Below, piece by piece: positions 27,344-35,492 of a stretch of DNA of 64,000 bases (its first letter is position 1; every line of letters starts with the position of its first letter). The position numbers were made by a program, and so were the translations under genes. The notes beneath the pieces were generated by a model that saw only the letters and a list, made by a program, of their open reading frames with translations, made no database searches and was not told the DNA's origin. Origin of the DNA: Streptomyces luomodiensis (GTDB lineage: Bacteria > Actinomycetota > Actinomycetes > Streptomycetales > Streptomycetaceae); NCBI RefSeq assembly GCF_031679605.1, contig NZ_CP117522.1:2852001-2916000 (forward strand), given 5' to 3'.

Positions 27344-28105
27344 TCACCACTCCAGGGCCCAGGGGGTGCCCGAGGAGGCGAAGTGTCCGACATTGACGCA
27401 CTCGGTGGCACCGATGCGCATACGGCGCGCGAGCGGCTGGTGGACATGGCCGAAGAGGGCGTACTTGGGCCGGACGGTGTGGATCGCCTCCAGCAGGGCC
27501 GCGCTGCCGCGCTCGAAGCGGCGGGCGACGGTGTCGTAGCAGAGGTCGGGCACATCCGGCGGGATGTGGGTACAGAGCACGTCCACCTCGCCGAGCGCCG
27601 CGAGCTTCGCCGCGTAGGTCTCGTCGTCGATCTCGAACGGGGTGCGCATCGGCGTGCGCAGCCCGCCGCCCACGAACCCGAAGACCAGCCCGCCGATGTC
27701 GACGCGCTCACCGTCGAGGACGGTGGTACCGGGCCGGGCGTACTCCGGCCACAGGGCGGGCATGTCGACATTTCCGTAGGTGGCGTACGTCGGGGTGGGG
27801 AACGCGGCGAACAGCTCGGCGTACTGCCGGCGGACCGCGGACTCGATGGCCGCGTCGCGGTCGAGCCCCGCCCACAGCCGGTTGCCGAACTCCCGGGCCT
27901 CCTCGAAGCGGCGGGCGGTGCGCAGCTCGACGATGCGGTGGGCGTTCTCCACCCCGAAGAGGTCGGGGAAGATGCCACGTGAGTGATCGGCGTAGTCGAG
28001 GAAGAGGATGAGGTCGCCGAGGCAGATCAGGGCGTCCGCGCCATCACCCGCCTTCTCGAGGTCCTCACTGTTGCCATGCACGTCACTCACCACGTGGACT
28101 CGCAT
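27344..28105 (-). CDS. Metallophosphoesterase
   Basis: 253 residues. Calcineurin-like metal motifs: VVSDVHGN (DxH), ICLGDLILF (GD), YGNVD (GN[H/D]), CTHIPPD (H) and FGHVHQP (GHxH). The usual GNHE is GNVD here. Family members hydrolyse phosphodiesters of nucleotides, glycerophosphodiesters or cyclic nucleotides; the substrate is open. The ATG at 28105 was chosen because AGGGTG lies upstream and homology starts at MRVHVVSDVHG. It diverges from the acyl-CoA synthetase gene. Confidence 0.9.
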   Translation of the reverse strand: MRVHVVSDVHGNSEDLEKAGDGADALICLGDLILFLDYADHSRGIFPDLFGVENAHRIVELRTARRFEEAREFGNRLWAGLDRDAAIESAVRRQYAELFAAFPTPTYATYGNVDMPALWPEYARPGTTVLDGERVDIGGLVFGFVGGGLRTPMRTPFEIDDETYAAKLAALGEVDVLCTHIPPDVPDLCYDTVARRFERGSAALLEAIHTVRPKYALFGHVHQPLARRMRIGATECVNVGHFASSGTPWALEW

Positions 28106-28357
28106 GCGTGTCACCCTAAGACGTAAGGGTCCGCGCCCGTAAGGTGTTCCGCCTGCGTCTCCCCGCGTCCACCTGCGGTTCCCGGGCGGTCGCGGCGTCC
28201 GTCGACTAGTCTGCGGGCAGTGTGAAGGCGGTGTGTGACGCATCGAACATCTGGGCGGGAACCCCTATCCCGGAAGCGTACCGATGGGTAACGTCCGGGC
28301 CGTCCACCACCCCCCATGCCCTGTAGCGGCGCCGGCGCCCCACGAGGAGCAGCAGTC

Positions 28358-30154
28358 TTGCGCGAGTTCAGCCTTCCGGCCCTGTACGAGGTCCCGGCCG
28401 ACGGCAATCTGACGGATCTCATCCGCCGCAATGCCGCCCAGCATCCCGATGTCGCCGTGGTCGGCCGCAAGGTCGACGGCCGTTGGGAGGACGTCACCGC
28501 GACCGAGTTCCTGGCCGAGGTGCGCGCCGCCGCCAAGGGTCTGATCGCGGCCGGGGTGGAGCCGGGCGACCGGGTCGGGCTGATGTCGCGCACCCGCTAT
28601 GAGTGGACGCTGCTGGACTTCGCCATCTGGAGCGCGGGCGGGGTCACCGTGCCGGTGTACGAGACGAGTTCACCGGAGCAGGTCCAGTGGATCCTCAGCG
28701 ACTCGGGCGCGGTGGCCGCGCTGGTCGAGACCGGGCTCCACGAGGCCGCCGTGGAGTCCGTACGGGACGGCCTGCCCGCCCTGAAGCACGTGTGGCAGAT
28801 CGAGGACGACGCCATCGGGGCGCTGCGGAAGCTGGGCGCGGACGTGCCCGACGAGAAGGTGGAGGAGCGCTCCTCGATCGCCACCGCCGACTCCCCCGCC
28901 ACCATCGTCTACACCTCGGGCACCACGGGCCGCCCCAAGGGCTGTGTGCTCTCGCACCGCAGCTTCTTCGCCGAATGCGGCAACGCGGTGGCGCGGCTCA
29001 AGCCGATCTTCCGCACCGGTGAGTCGTCGGTGCTGCTGTTCCTCCCCGAGGCGCATGTCTTCGGGCGGCTGGTGGAGATCGCGGCGGTGCTGGCGCCGAT
29101 CAAGCTCGGTCACGTACCGGATGTGAAGTCCCTGACCGATGAACTCGCCGCGTTCCGGCCCACGTTGATCCTGGGCGTGCCGCGCGTCTTCGAGAAGGTC
29201 TTCAACGCGGCGCGGGCCAAGGCGCAGGCCGAGGGCAAGGGCAAGATCTTCGACAAGGCGGCCGACACCGCCATCGAGTACAGCAAGGCGCTGGACACCC
29301 CGGGCGGTCCGTCCCTCGGACTCCGGTTCAAGCACAAGCTCTTCGACCGGCTGGTCTACGGCAAGCTGCGGGCTGTGCTGGGCGGCCGGGCCACCCACGC
29401 CATCTCCGGCGGGGCGCCGCTGGGCGCGCGGCTGGGCCACTTCTACCGGGGCATCGGCTTCACGGTGCTGGAGGGGTACGGCCTGACGGAGTCCTGCGCG
29501 GCGACCACCTTCAACCCCTGGGACCGGCAGAAGATCGGCTCGGTCGGACAGCCGATGCCGGGCTCGGTGGTGCGCATCGCCGACGACGGCGAGGTGCTGC
29601 TGCACGGTGAGCACCTCTTCACCGAGTACTGGAACAACGAGGCGGCCACGGCGGACGCGCTCTCGGACGGCTGGTTCCACACCGGGGACGTGGGCACCCT
29701 CGACGAGGACGGCTATCTCACCATCACCGGCCGGAAGAAGGAGATCATCATCACCGCGGGCGGCAAGAACGTCGCCCCGGCGGTGATCGAGGACCGCATC
29801 CGGGCCCACGCCCTGGTCGCCGAGTGCATGGTCGTCGGCGACGGCCGCCCCTTCGTGGGCGCGCTGATCACGGTGGACGAGGAGTTCCTGCCGCGCTGGG
29901 CGGCCGAGCACGGCAAGCCCGAGGGCGTGACGGTGGCCGAGCTGCGGGAGGACCCGGAGCTGCTGGCCGAGATCCAGCGGGCGGTGGACGACGGCAACGC
30001 GGCGGTGTCCAAGGCGGAGTCGGTGCGCAAGTTCCGCATCGTGGCCACGCAGTTCACCGAGGACTCCGGGCATGTGACGCCGTCGCTGAAGCTCAAGCGG
30101 AATGTGGTGGCGAAGGACTTCGCCACCGAGATCGAGGCCATCTACCACGGCTGA
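28358..30154 (+). CDS. Long-chain acyl-CoA synthetase (FadD15 type)
   Basis: 598 residues. AMP-forming signatures: IVYTSGTTGRPKGCVLSH (P-loop), VLEGYGLTESCAATTFN, DGWFHTGDVGTLDEDGYLTITGRKKEIIIT (adenylate-binding and hinge), and the C-terminal catalytic Lys in SLKLKRNVV. It activates long-chain fatty acids to acyl-CoA. TTG at 28358 is the start: GAGGAG lies nine bases upstream and the homology begins at REFSLPALYEV. The position next to a PimB-type transferase matches fadD15-pimB of M. tuberculosis (Rv2187-Rv2188c). It converges with that transferase gene. Confidence 0.94.
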   Translation: MREFSLPALYEVPADGNLTDLIRRNAAQHPDVAVVGRKVDGRWEDVTATEFLAEVRAAAKGLIAAGVEPGDRVGLMSRTRYEWTLLDFAIWSAGGVTVPVYETSSPEQVQWILSDSGAVAALVETGLHEAAVESVRDGLPALKHVWQIEDDAIGALRKLGADVPDEKVEERSSIATADSPATIVYTSGTTGRPKGCVLSHRSFFAECGNAVARLKPIFRTGESSVLLFLPEAHVFGRLVEIAAVLAPIKLGHVPDVKSLTDELAAFRPTLILGVPRVFEKVFNAARAKAQAEGKGKIFDKAADTAIEYSKALDTPGGPSLGLRFKHKLFDRLVYGKLRAVLGGRATHAISGGAPLGARLGHFYRGIGFTVLEGYGLTESCAATTFNPWDRQKIGSVGQPMPGSVVRIADDGEVLLHGEHLFTEYWNNEAATADALSDGWFHTGDVGTLDEDGYLTITGRKKEIIITAGGKNVAPAVIEDRIRAHALVAECMVVGDGRPFVGALITVDEEFLPRWAAEHGKPEGVTVAELREDPELLAEIQRAVDDGNAAVSKAESVRKFRIVATQFTEDSGHVTPSLKLKRNVVAKDFATEIEAIYHG

Positions 30155-30170
30155 CGACGGCGAGGCCCCT

Positions 30171-30203
30171 GGGCCCACCTGGCGCCCGGCCCAGGTCAGG
30201 CCC
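30171..30203. terminator. Bidirectional terminator between the acyl-CoA synthetase and mannosyltransferase genes
   Basis: GGGCC, ACCTGG, then CCAGGT, GGCCC form a nested stem (ACCTGG/CCAGGT inside GGGCC/GGCCC) between the two convergent stop codons. Confidence 0.6.
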
Positions 30204-30215
30204 AAGGCCGCTCCG

Positions 30216-31358
30216 TCACAGCAGCGACTTCAGGCGGTCGGCGAGCAGATCCCAGCGCCAGCGCTCCTCGACCCAGGCGCGGCCCCGCTCACCCATGCGG
30301 CGGCGCAGCTCGGCGTCCTCCAGGAGCGTCACGATGCGCTCGGCGCTCTGCTCGGCGGAGCCGCCCCGGACCACCCACCCGGTCTCCCCGTCCAGCACCG
30401 CGTCCGGCGCTCCGCCCGAGTCCCCGGCGACGACCGGCAGCCCGGTCGCGGACGCCTCCAGATAGACGATGCCCAGGCCCTCGACGTCCAGTCCGCCGCG
30501 GCGGGTGCGGCAGGGCATGGCGAAGACGTCGCCCGCGCCGTAGTGGGCGGGCAGCTCCTCCCAGGGGACCGGGCCGGTGAACCGTACGGAATCGGCCACG
30601 CCCGTGGTCTCCGCGAGCCGGTGCAGATCCTTCGCGTACGGCCCGCCGCCGACGATCAGCAGCACGGCGTCCGGCACCCGCCGCAGGATCCGCGGCATGG
30701 CCCGGATCAGCGTGTCCTGCCCCTTGCGCGGCACCAGCCGGGAGACGCAGACCACCACGGGCCGCTCGGCGAGGCCCAGCCGGGCCCGGATCTCATCGCC
30801 GCCCGAGCCGGGATGGAAGGTCTTCTCGTCCACACCGGGCGGGAGTTGGACCATCCGGGCGGCGGCCCGGGGGTCGAGCGCGGCGGCGATCCGGGAGCGG
30901 GTGTACTCACCGAGATAGGTGATGGTGTCCGTGGCCCCGCCGATCCGCCGCAGCAACCCCCGGGCGGCGGGCAGCTGCGCCCAGGCCGCCTCGTGGCCGT
31001 GCGTCGTGGCCACCAGCCGCCGCGCCCCCGCCCCGCGCAGCGCGGGGGCCATCAGCCCGAGCGGCGCGGCGGCGCCGAACCACACCGAGGTGCAGCCGTG
31101 CTCACGCAGCAGCGCGACCGCGCGGCGGGTGACACGGGGGGTGGGCAGCAGCATGGTCGTCCGGTCACGGACGACCTGGTACGGCTGCTCGGCGTCGAAT
31201 CGGGCGGTGGCCTCCGCGCCCTCCTGGCCTCGCTTCCAGGTGGACGCGTAGACGACGATCCGGTCCGGGTCGAGGCGCAGCGCGATGTTGTGCAGGAACG
31301 CCTGGATGCCGCCGGGGCGGGGCGGAAAGTCGTTGGTCACGAGCAGGGTCTTGTCCAT
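30216..31358 (-). CDS. pimB: GT4 glycosyltransferase, PimB-type phosphatidylinositol mannosyltransferase
   Basis: 380 residues with the GT-B fold. N-terminal LLVTNDFPPRPGGIQAFLH, the donor-site loop VVVCVSRLVPRKGQDTLIRA, and the GT4 EX7E-type region GLGIVYLEASATGLPVVAGDSGGAPDAV. This combination is that of mycobacterial/corynebacterial PimB', which adds the second mannose to phosphatidylinositol mannoside using GDP-mannose. Synteny with fadD15, an NlpC/P60 gene, trpD and the qcr genes supports it. ATG at 31358; no near alternative. Confidence 0.85.
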   Translation of the reverse strand: MDKTLLVTNDFPPRPGGIQAFLHNIALRLDPDRIVVYASTWKRGQEGAEATARFDAEQPYQVVRDRTTMLLPTPRVTRRAVALLREHGCTSVWFGAAAPLGLMAPALRGAGARRLVATTHGHEAAWAQLPAARGLLRRIGGATDTITYLGEYTRSRIAAALDPRAAARMVQLPPGVDEKTFHPGSGGDEIRARLGLAERPVVVCVSRLVPRKGQDTLIRAMPRILRRVPDAVLLIVGGGPYAKDLHRLAETTGVADSVRFTGPVPWEELPAHYGAGDVFAMPCRTRRGGLDVEGLGIVYLEASATGLPVVAGDSGGAPDAVLDGETGWVVRGGSAEQSAERIVTLLEDAELRRRMGERGRAWVEERWRWDLLADRLKSLL

Positions 31359-31456
31359 CGTGGCCGACAGTACCGGGTACGGCACCGCGCTCCCGCCCAC
31401 GGCCACCCGCCCCGGGACCTCCCGGACCCGCGGGGGAGGCAGGCCCGGGTCGGGGT

Positions 31457-32731
31457 TCAGTCCAGCTTGCTCGCTACGTACTTCCGCCACAGCGCCGTGA
31501 AATCCGCCAGGTTCATCCCCAGCACTTCGTCCAGCGCGGACTCCACCGCCCCCGCGCGCTCGGGCGCCCGGCCCACCGTGCGGTAGAACTCGACCAGCTT
31601 CTTCTCGCCCCACCGGTCCGCGATCAGGCGGCAGGCGAGCCAGCCCTGTTCATAGGCGCGGGAGAGGCTGTCGGAGTCGCTGCCGAAGCGGAAGTCGTCG
31701 TCGCGCGGCAGCGCGGCGGGCAGGTGTCCGGCGGCGACGGCCTCGGCGAGTTCCGGGGCGACTTGGCGCGGGGGGCGGCCCGGGGCGCGGTAGCCCACCC
31801 AGTCGGCGAAACCCTCGGAGAGCCACAGCGGGGTGGCGGCGGTGGTGGCGGTGCGGGTGGCGACATGGGCCGTCTCATGGGTGATCACGACGTTCCGGCC
31901 GAAGTCACCGAGGACCTGGTACGCCTCGGGGTTGACGATCACACGGTCGGCGGGGGCCTCGTCACCGGACCCGCCGACCTCGCCGGTGGTGACGGCGGCG
32001 ATCCCCCGGTAGCCGTCCGCGGAGGCGCCGAGCAGGGCGGCCATGTGGCCCAGGGAGGCGGGGACCTCGACCACGACGCGTCCGGCCCACGCATGGGGCC
32101 AGACCCGGTCGAGGGCGGGCACCGCCCGGTCCGCGGTGTCGGCGAGCGCGCGCAGCACCCGCCGGTCCTGGCCGACGCCGAGGACGAGGCTGTGGGCGCC
32201 GCGGACGACGTCGACCGTGCCCTGGTCCCACAGCTGCTGAAGACCGCGCTTGCCGTCCACCACTCCGTCGTCGTTCGCCACGTACCACCGTCCGCCGCGC
32301 TGGGCGAGGGTCAGGTACTGGGCGGAGACCAGCGGCGCGGTGTCGTACCCCTTGAGCCGGTAGCGGAGTTCGACCTGTGCGGCGAGGCGGCGGCCGGTGA
32401 CCCGCGCGGGCTCGAAACCGCCGGTGCGCACCAGGCGGTAGGTCCAGGAGTCCAGCGGTACGGCGGACATCTGCCGGAACACCCGCCGCTGCTCGGCCCG
32501 GTAGCCGGCGGAGCCGCGGTCGACGGTGGCGAGGAACGCCTCCGCGTCCCGGTTCCGGACCGCCGCGGCCCGCTGGTCGAGCATGCGCTGCACGGCCCGG
32601 CCGTCGCGCCCCTCGGGGTCGTCGGGCGCGGGGACGGCGCCGCAGCCGCTCAGCGCGGTCACACAGAGCGCGGCCGCCAGCGGCAGGCACAACAGCGCCC
32701 GCCATCCGCCCGATCTCCACCGACCCGCCAC
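31457..32731 (-). CDS. Lipoprotein with gluzincin metallopeptidase domain
   Basis: 424 residues. A signal peptide ends in the lipobox ALSGC (Cys about residue 30), so it is probably anchored on the outer face of the membrane. The middle resembles a nuclear-transport-factor-like fold. The zinc site is visible as VVITHETAHVATR (HExxH) with a third ligand Glu in PLWLSEGFADWVGYR, the gluzincin arrangement of peptidase MA-like proteins. The substrate is unknown; an envelope role is suggested by the two NlpC/P60 genes that follow upstream. A GTG start at 32731 without a clear Shine-Dalgarno site. Confidence 0.87.
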   Translation of the reverse strand: MAGRWRSGGWRALLCLPLAAALCVTALSGCGAVPAPDDPEGRDGRAVQRMLDQRAAAVRNRDAEAFLATVDRGSAGYRAEQRRVFRQMSAVPLDSWTYRLVRTGGFEPARVTGRRLAAQVELRYRLKGYDTAPLVSAQYLTLAQRGGRWYVANDDGVVDGKRGLQQLWDQGTVDVVRGAHSLVLGVGQDRRVLRALADTADRAVPALDRVWPHAWAGRVVVEVPASLGHMAALLGASADGYRGIAAVTTGEVGGSGDEAPADRVIVNPEAYQVLGDFGRNVVITHETAHVATRTATTAATPLWLSEGFADWVGYRAPGRPPRQVAPELAEAVAAGHLPAALPRDDDFRFGSDSDSLSRAYEQGWLACRLIADRWGEKKLVEFYRTVGRAPERAGAVESALDEVLGMNLADFTALWRKYVASKLD

Positions 32732-32762
32732 GTCTTAGATCGTACGAGCCCGCGCGCCGGCT

Positions 32763-33935
32763 TCAGACGCGTGTGATGGAAGAGATCGGCAACATGCCGA
32801 CGGGGTCATAGCGGACCCGTGCCCCGGGGTAAGGGGCATGGATCACTTGCCCGTTGCCCGCGTACAGGGCGACATGACTGGCATCGGAGCGGTAGACCAC
32901 CAGATCGCCGGGGCGGGCCTGGGACAGCGGCACCGGCTGCCCGGCGTGCGCCTGGGCCTGTGAGGTGCGCGGGATGGCCACCCCGGCGCGGGCGTACGCC
33001 CATTGGGTCAGCCCGGAGCAGTCGAAGGCGGTCGGACCGGCCTGGCCCCAGGCGTACGGCAGCCCGAGGGCCGCCCGTGCCGCGTCGACGGCCGCGGCGG
33101 CCCGCCCCGAGGACGGCGCGAAATCCGGCCCGCCGGTGAGGCCGTCGGGGAACCCGCCCCAGCCGGAGCCAGATCCGGAGCCGGAGCCGTGCACGGAGCC
33201 GGAACCGCGACCGTGCACGGAGCCGGGGGCGGAGCCCGGCAGCCCGCCGGCGAGGGCGCCGGGCTCCCGTCCGCCCGCCCGCGAGGCGCGGCGCGCGTAC
33301 GTCTCCCACTCCCTGGGCGGCAACTGGTGCACCAGCCGCCGCGCCGTGGCCAACCGGCGCTGGACGGTCCGCTTGTGGCGGGCCACGGCCCGGCGGCTGT
33401 GCTCCAGCTTCACCAGCTTGGCGGCGGCCTCCGCCCGTTCCTGCCGCAGCGTCCGCTGCGCGCCCTGGAGCACCCGCAGTTGGGCGGCCTGGCGGCTGGT
33501 GATCCGCTCCAGCGTGGCGGCCTTGTCGAGGTACTGGGCCGGGTCCTCGGAGAGGAGCAGGACGAGGCCCGGGTCGATCCCGCCGGAGCGGTACTGATCG
33601 CCCGCGAGGGCGCCGAGCGCCATCCGCATCCGGTTGACCCGCCCCTGGCCGCGGGCGACCCGGTCCTGGAGCCGGTCGACCTGGCGGCGCAGGCCCTGGG
33701 CGCGCGTCCGAGCCGCGTTGTAGCGCTCGGTGGCCCGCTCCGCCTGGGCGTAGAGGGTGGCGATCCGGTCGCCGGGGGACCGGGACGAGGGACGGCCCGC
33801 CGGGTCATGCGGTTCGGCACCGGCCGCCACGGCGGCCAGTGCGGCGGCGGAGGCCACCACGGCGGCCGAGGCGGCGGCCGTGACGGTGGCCCGGCCGGAC
33901 CCGGGTTTCGCTGCGCGGTGGCGACGGGACGCCAT
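32763..33935 (-). CDS. Secreted NlpC/P60 peptidoglycan hydrolase with Ser-Gly-rich linker
   Basis: 390 residues. Signal peptide (Ala-rich core to about residue 40), long coiled coil (about 55-205), a Gly/Ser/His linker (GSVHGRGSGSVHGSGSGS near 235-255) and a C-terminal NlpC/P60 domain: catalytic Cys in FDCSGLTQWAY, His in ASHVALYAGNG, and a third polar site in VIHAPYPG. It should cut peptide stems of the cell wall. Paralogue of the next gene. ATG at 33935; AAGGAG lies 13 bases upstream, and a GTG four codons earlier abuts that site, so the start is a little uncertain. Confidence 0.91.
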   Translation of the reverse strand: MASRRHRAAKPGSGRATVTAAASAAVVASAAALAAVAAGAEPHDPAGRPSSRSPGDRIATLYAQAERATERYNAARTRAQGLRRQVDRLQDRVARGQGRVNRMRMALGALAGDQYRSGGIDPGLVLLLSEDPAQYLDKAATLERITSRQAAQLRVLQGAQRTLRQERAEAAAKLVKLEHSRRAVARHKRTVQRRLATARRLVHQLPPREWETYARRASRAGGREPGALAGGLPGSAPGSVHGRGSGSVHGSGSGSGSGWGGFPDGLTGGPDFAPSSGRAAAAVDAARAALGLPYAWGQAGPTAFDCSGLTQWAYARAGVAIPRTSQAQAHAGQPVPLSQARPGDLVVYRSDASHVALYAGNGQVIHAPYPGARVRYDPVGMLPISSITRV

Positions 33936-34159
33936 GGGAAGCCGCACTCCTTTCCGCAGTGTCGGGCGAGAACTGCGGGCAGACAGTAGCCGGGGGGCTA
34001 CGCACGGTCCAACGGCCGTGAGGTGCGGACAAGCTGACGCCCCGCCGACTGACGCAGGTCACCGGCGGGGCGGAGGATCAGCGAGGGTGCTGGAGATTCG
34101 CCCGAAAGGATGGCCTTTCAGACGGTTGAAACCCGGTTCGACCCGGTTCCCGGCTCCGG

Positions 34160-35185
34160 TCAGACCCGGACGCCGAACTGGAACGGCATGTTGTCCATCG
34201 ACTCGTAGCGCACGTTGGCACCGGGCTTGGGCGCGTGCAGCACCTGGCCGTTGCCCGCGTACAGACCTATGTGGTGCAGGTCGCCGTAGAAGAGCACCAG
34301 GTCACCCGGCTTGAGCTCACCGCGGCCGATGCGGGTGCCGGCGTTCGCCTGGTCCTGCGAGATACGCGGCAGCTGCACACCGGCCTGCTGGTACGCCCAG
34401 CCGGTGAGGCCGGAGCAGTCGAACGACGACGGACCGGTGGCGCCCCACACATAGGGGGTGCCGATCTTCGTCTTGGCGGCGGCGAGCGCGGCGGCGGCAC
34501 GCTGCGAATCGGGCACCTCGCTGCCCAGGTCGACACGGTCGCTGGAGCGGTTGGCGCGCTCCGCGTCCTTGGCCGCGATCTGGGCGCGCTCCTTGGCGGT
34601 CAGCGTGTTGAGGAGGTTCCGGGCCTTGGAGAGCTTGCCCTGGATCTCGTCCTTCTTCTTGCCCAGCGCCGTACGGGTGTCCGCCAGGTCCTGGAGCTTG
34701 GTGGACGCCTCCTGGCGCTGCTGCTTGAGGGTGCGCTGCTTGTCGGCGATCTTGCGCAGGGACTCGGCCTGCTTGCCGCTCAGCTGGTTGAGGGTGGACG
34801 CCTTCTCGAGGTAGGTGTCCGGGTCCGAGGAGAGGAGCAGCTGCACCGAGGGGTCGATACCGCCGGAGCGGTACTGCGCGGTGGCCATCGCGCCCAGGCC
34901 GTTGCGCAGCTTGTTCAGCTCCTCCTGACCGCGCGCCACCTTGTCCTGCAGCTCGCCGACCTGCTTCTCCAGCTTCTGCTGCTTCTCCTTGGCGCCGTTG
35001 TACTTCTCGGTCGCCTGCTCCGCCTCTTCGTAGAGCTTGTCGACCTGCTCCTTGACGTCCTTCTTGTCCTGCTTCGGAGCGGCCTGAGCGGCCTGGGACG
35101 TGAGAGCGACGGCGGCGGCCGCGGTCGCGGTGAGGACGGTTACCCGAGTGCGGCTCGGCTGCTTGGGTCGACGGTGGGACGCCAC
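34160..35185 (-). CDS. Secreted NlpC/P60 peptidoglycan hydrolase (RipA-like)
   Basis: 341 residues. Signal peptide ending near AQAA (residue about 36), coiled coil rich in Lys/Gln (about 40-210), and an NlpC/P60 domain with FDCSGLTGWAY (Cys), LHHIGLYAGNG (His) and VLHAPKPG. The coiled-coil autoinhibitory region plus NlpC/P60 recalls RipA/RipD and Streptomyces SwlA-C hydrolases. GTG start at 35185 with AAGGAG upstream. Its leader of about 135 bases contains a ydaO-like element; in streptomycetes several genes of this family are controlled by c-di-AMP riboswitches. Confidence 0.94.
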   Translation of the reverse strand: MASHRRPKQPSRTRVTVLTATAAAAVALTSQAAQAAPKQDKKDVKEQVDKLYEEAEQATEKYNGAKEKQQKLEKQVGELQDKVARGQEELNKLRNGLGAMATAQYRSGGIDPSVQLLLSSDPDTYLEKASTLNQLSGKQAESLRKIADKQRTLKQQRQEASTKLQDLADTRTALGKKKDEIQGKLSKARNLLNTLTAKERAQIAAKDAERANRSSDRVDLGSEVPDSQRAAAALAAAKTKIGTPYVWGATGPSSFDCSGLTGWAYQQAGVQLPRISQDQANAGTRIGRGELKPGDLVLFYGDLHHIGLYAGNGQVLHAPKPGANVRYESMDNMPFQFGVRV

Positions 35186-35206
35186 GAAGGCGAGCTCCTT
35201 CTTCCT

Positions 35207-35280
35207 CCAGCCGCCTACCGGGAGTTGGGGGGGTTGTGAAGCCCCGGCTCCGCGACAGGGCGCGGACTCGGCGGTACCTC
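35207..35280 (-). promoter_or_regulatory. Shortened ydaO (c-di-AMP riboswitch)-like leader element
   Basis: On the minus strand the leader reads CCGCCGAGTCCGCG, then CGCGGAGCCGGGG, and closes with CAACTCCCGGTAGGCGG. These match the 5' part (GCCGAAUCCG...CGGAGGAACCG) and the 3' end (CAGCUAAC-CCGGUAGGC) of the ydaO class, and CCGCC/GGCGG would form its P1 stem. The middle of the usual aptamer (GGGGUGAAUC, the variable arm and CCCGUCAGCU) is missing, so only about 74 bases remain instead of 120 or more. It may be a decayed or rearranged riboswitch; ligand binding is doubtful. Confidence 0.5.
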
Positions 35281-35326
35281 CGCTGTCACCCCGGATGGGT
35301 GATCAACCGCGCGAAGGTTCGAGGCG

Positions 35327-35356
35327 ACCATAGTGACCTCGCCGTGATCCGTTCAA
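35327..35356 (-). promoter_or_regulatory. Promoter of the NlpC/P60 gene at 34160
   Basis: On the minus strand TTGAAC (35356-35351) and TATGGT (35332-35327) are 18 bases apart, a good HrdB-type promoter. The predicted start near 35320 gives a leader of about 135 bases that contains the ydaO-like element. Confidence 0.7.
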
Positions 35357-35442
35357 ATCCCGACGGCAAAAAAGTTGCTCCAGAAGGGCATCTTTTACAA
35401 ACAACGCACAGGCAGTGACGGCCGATTGACGCTCCGCCGACA

Positions 35443-35470
35443 TCAGAAGTGGTGCGGTTCCGACTTCTGA
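35443..35470. terminator. Hairpin downstream of the NYN-domain gene
   Basis: TCAGAAGT pairs perfectly with ACTTCTGA over a 12-base loop, 22 bases past the stop of the NYN-domain gene on the minus strand. It is AT-rich for this genome and could also be a protein-binding palindrome. Confidence 0.5.
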
Positions 35471-35492
35471 AGTGATTCGGACGTACCGGGCC

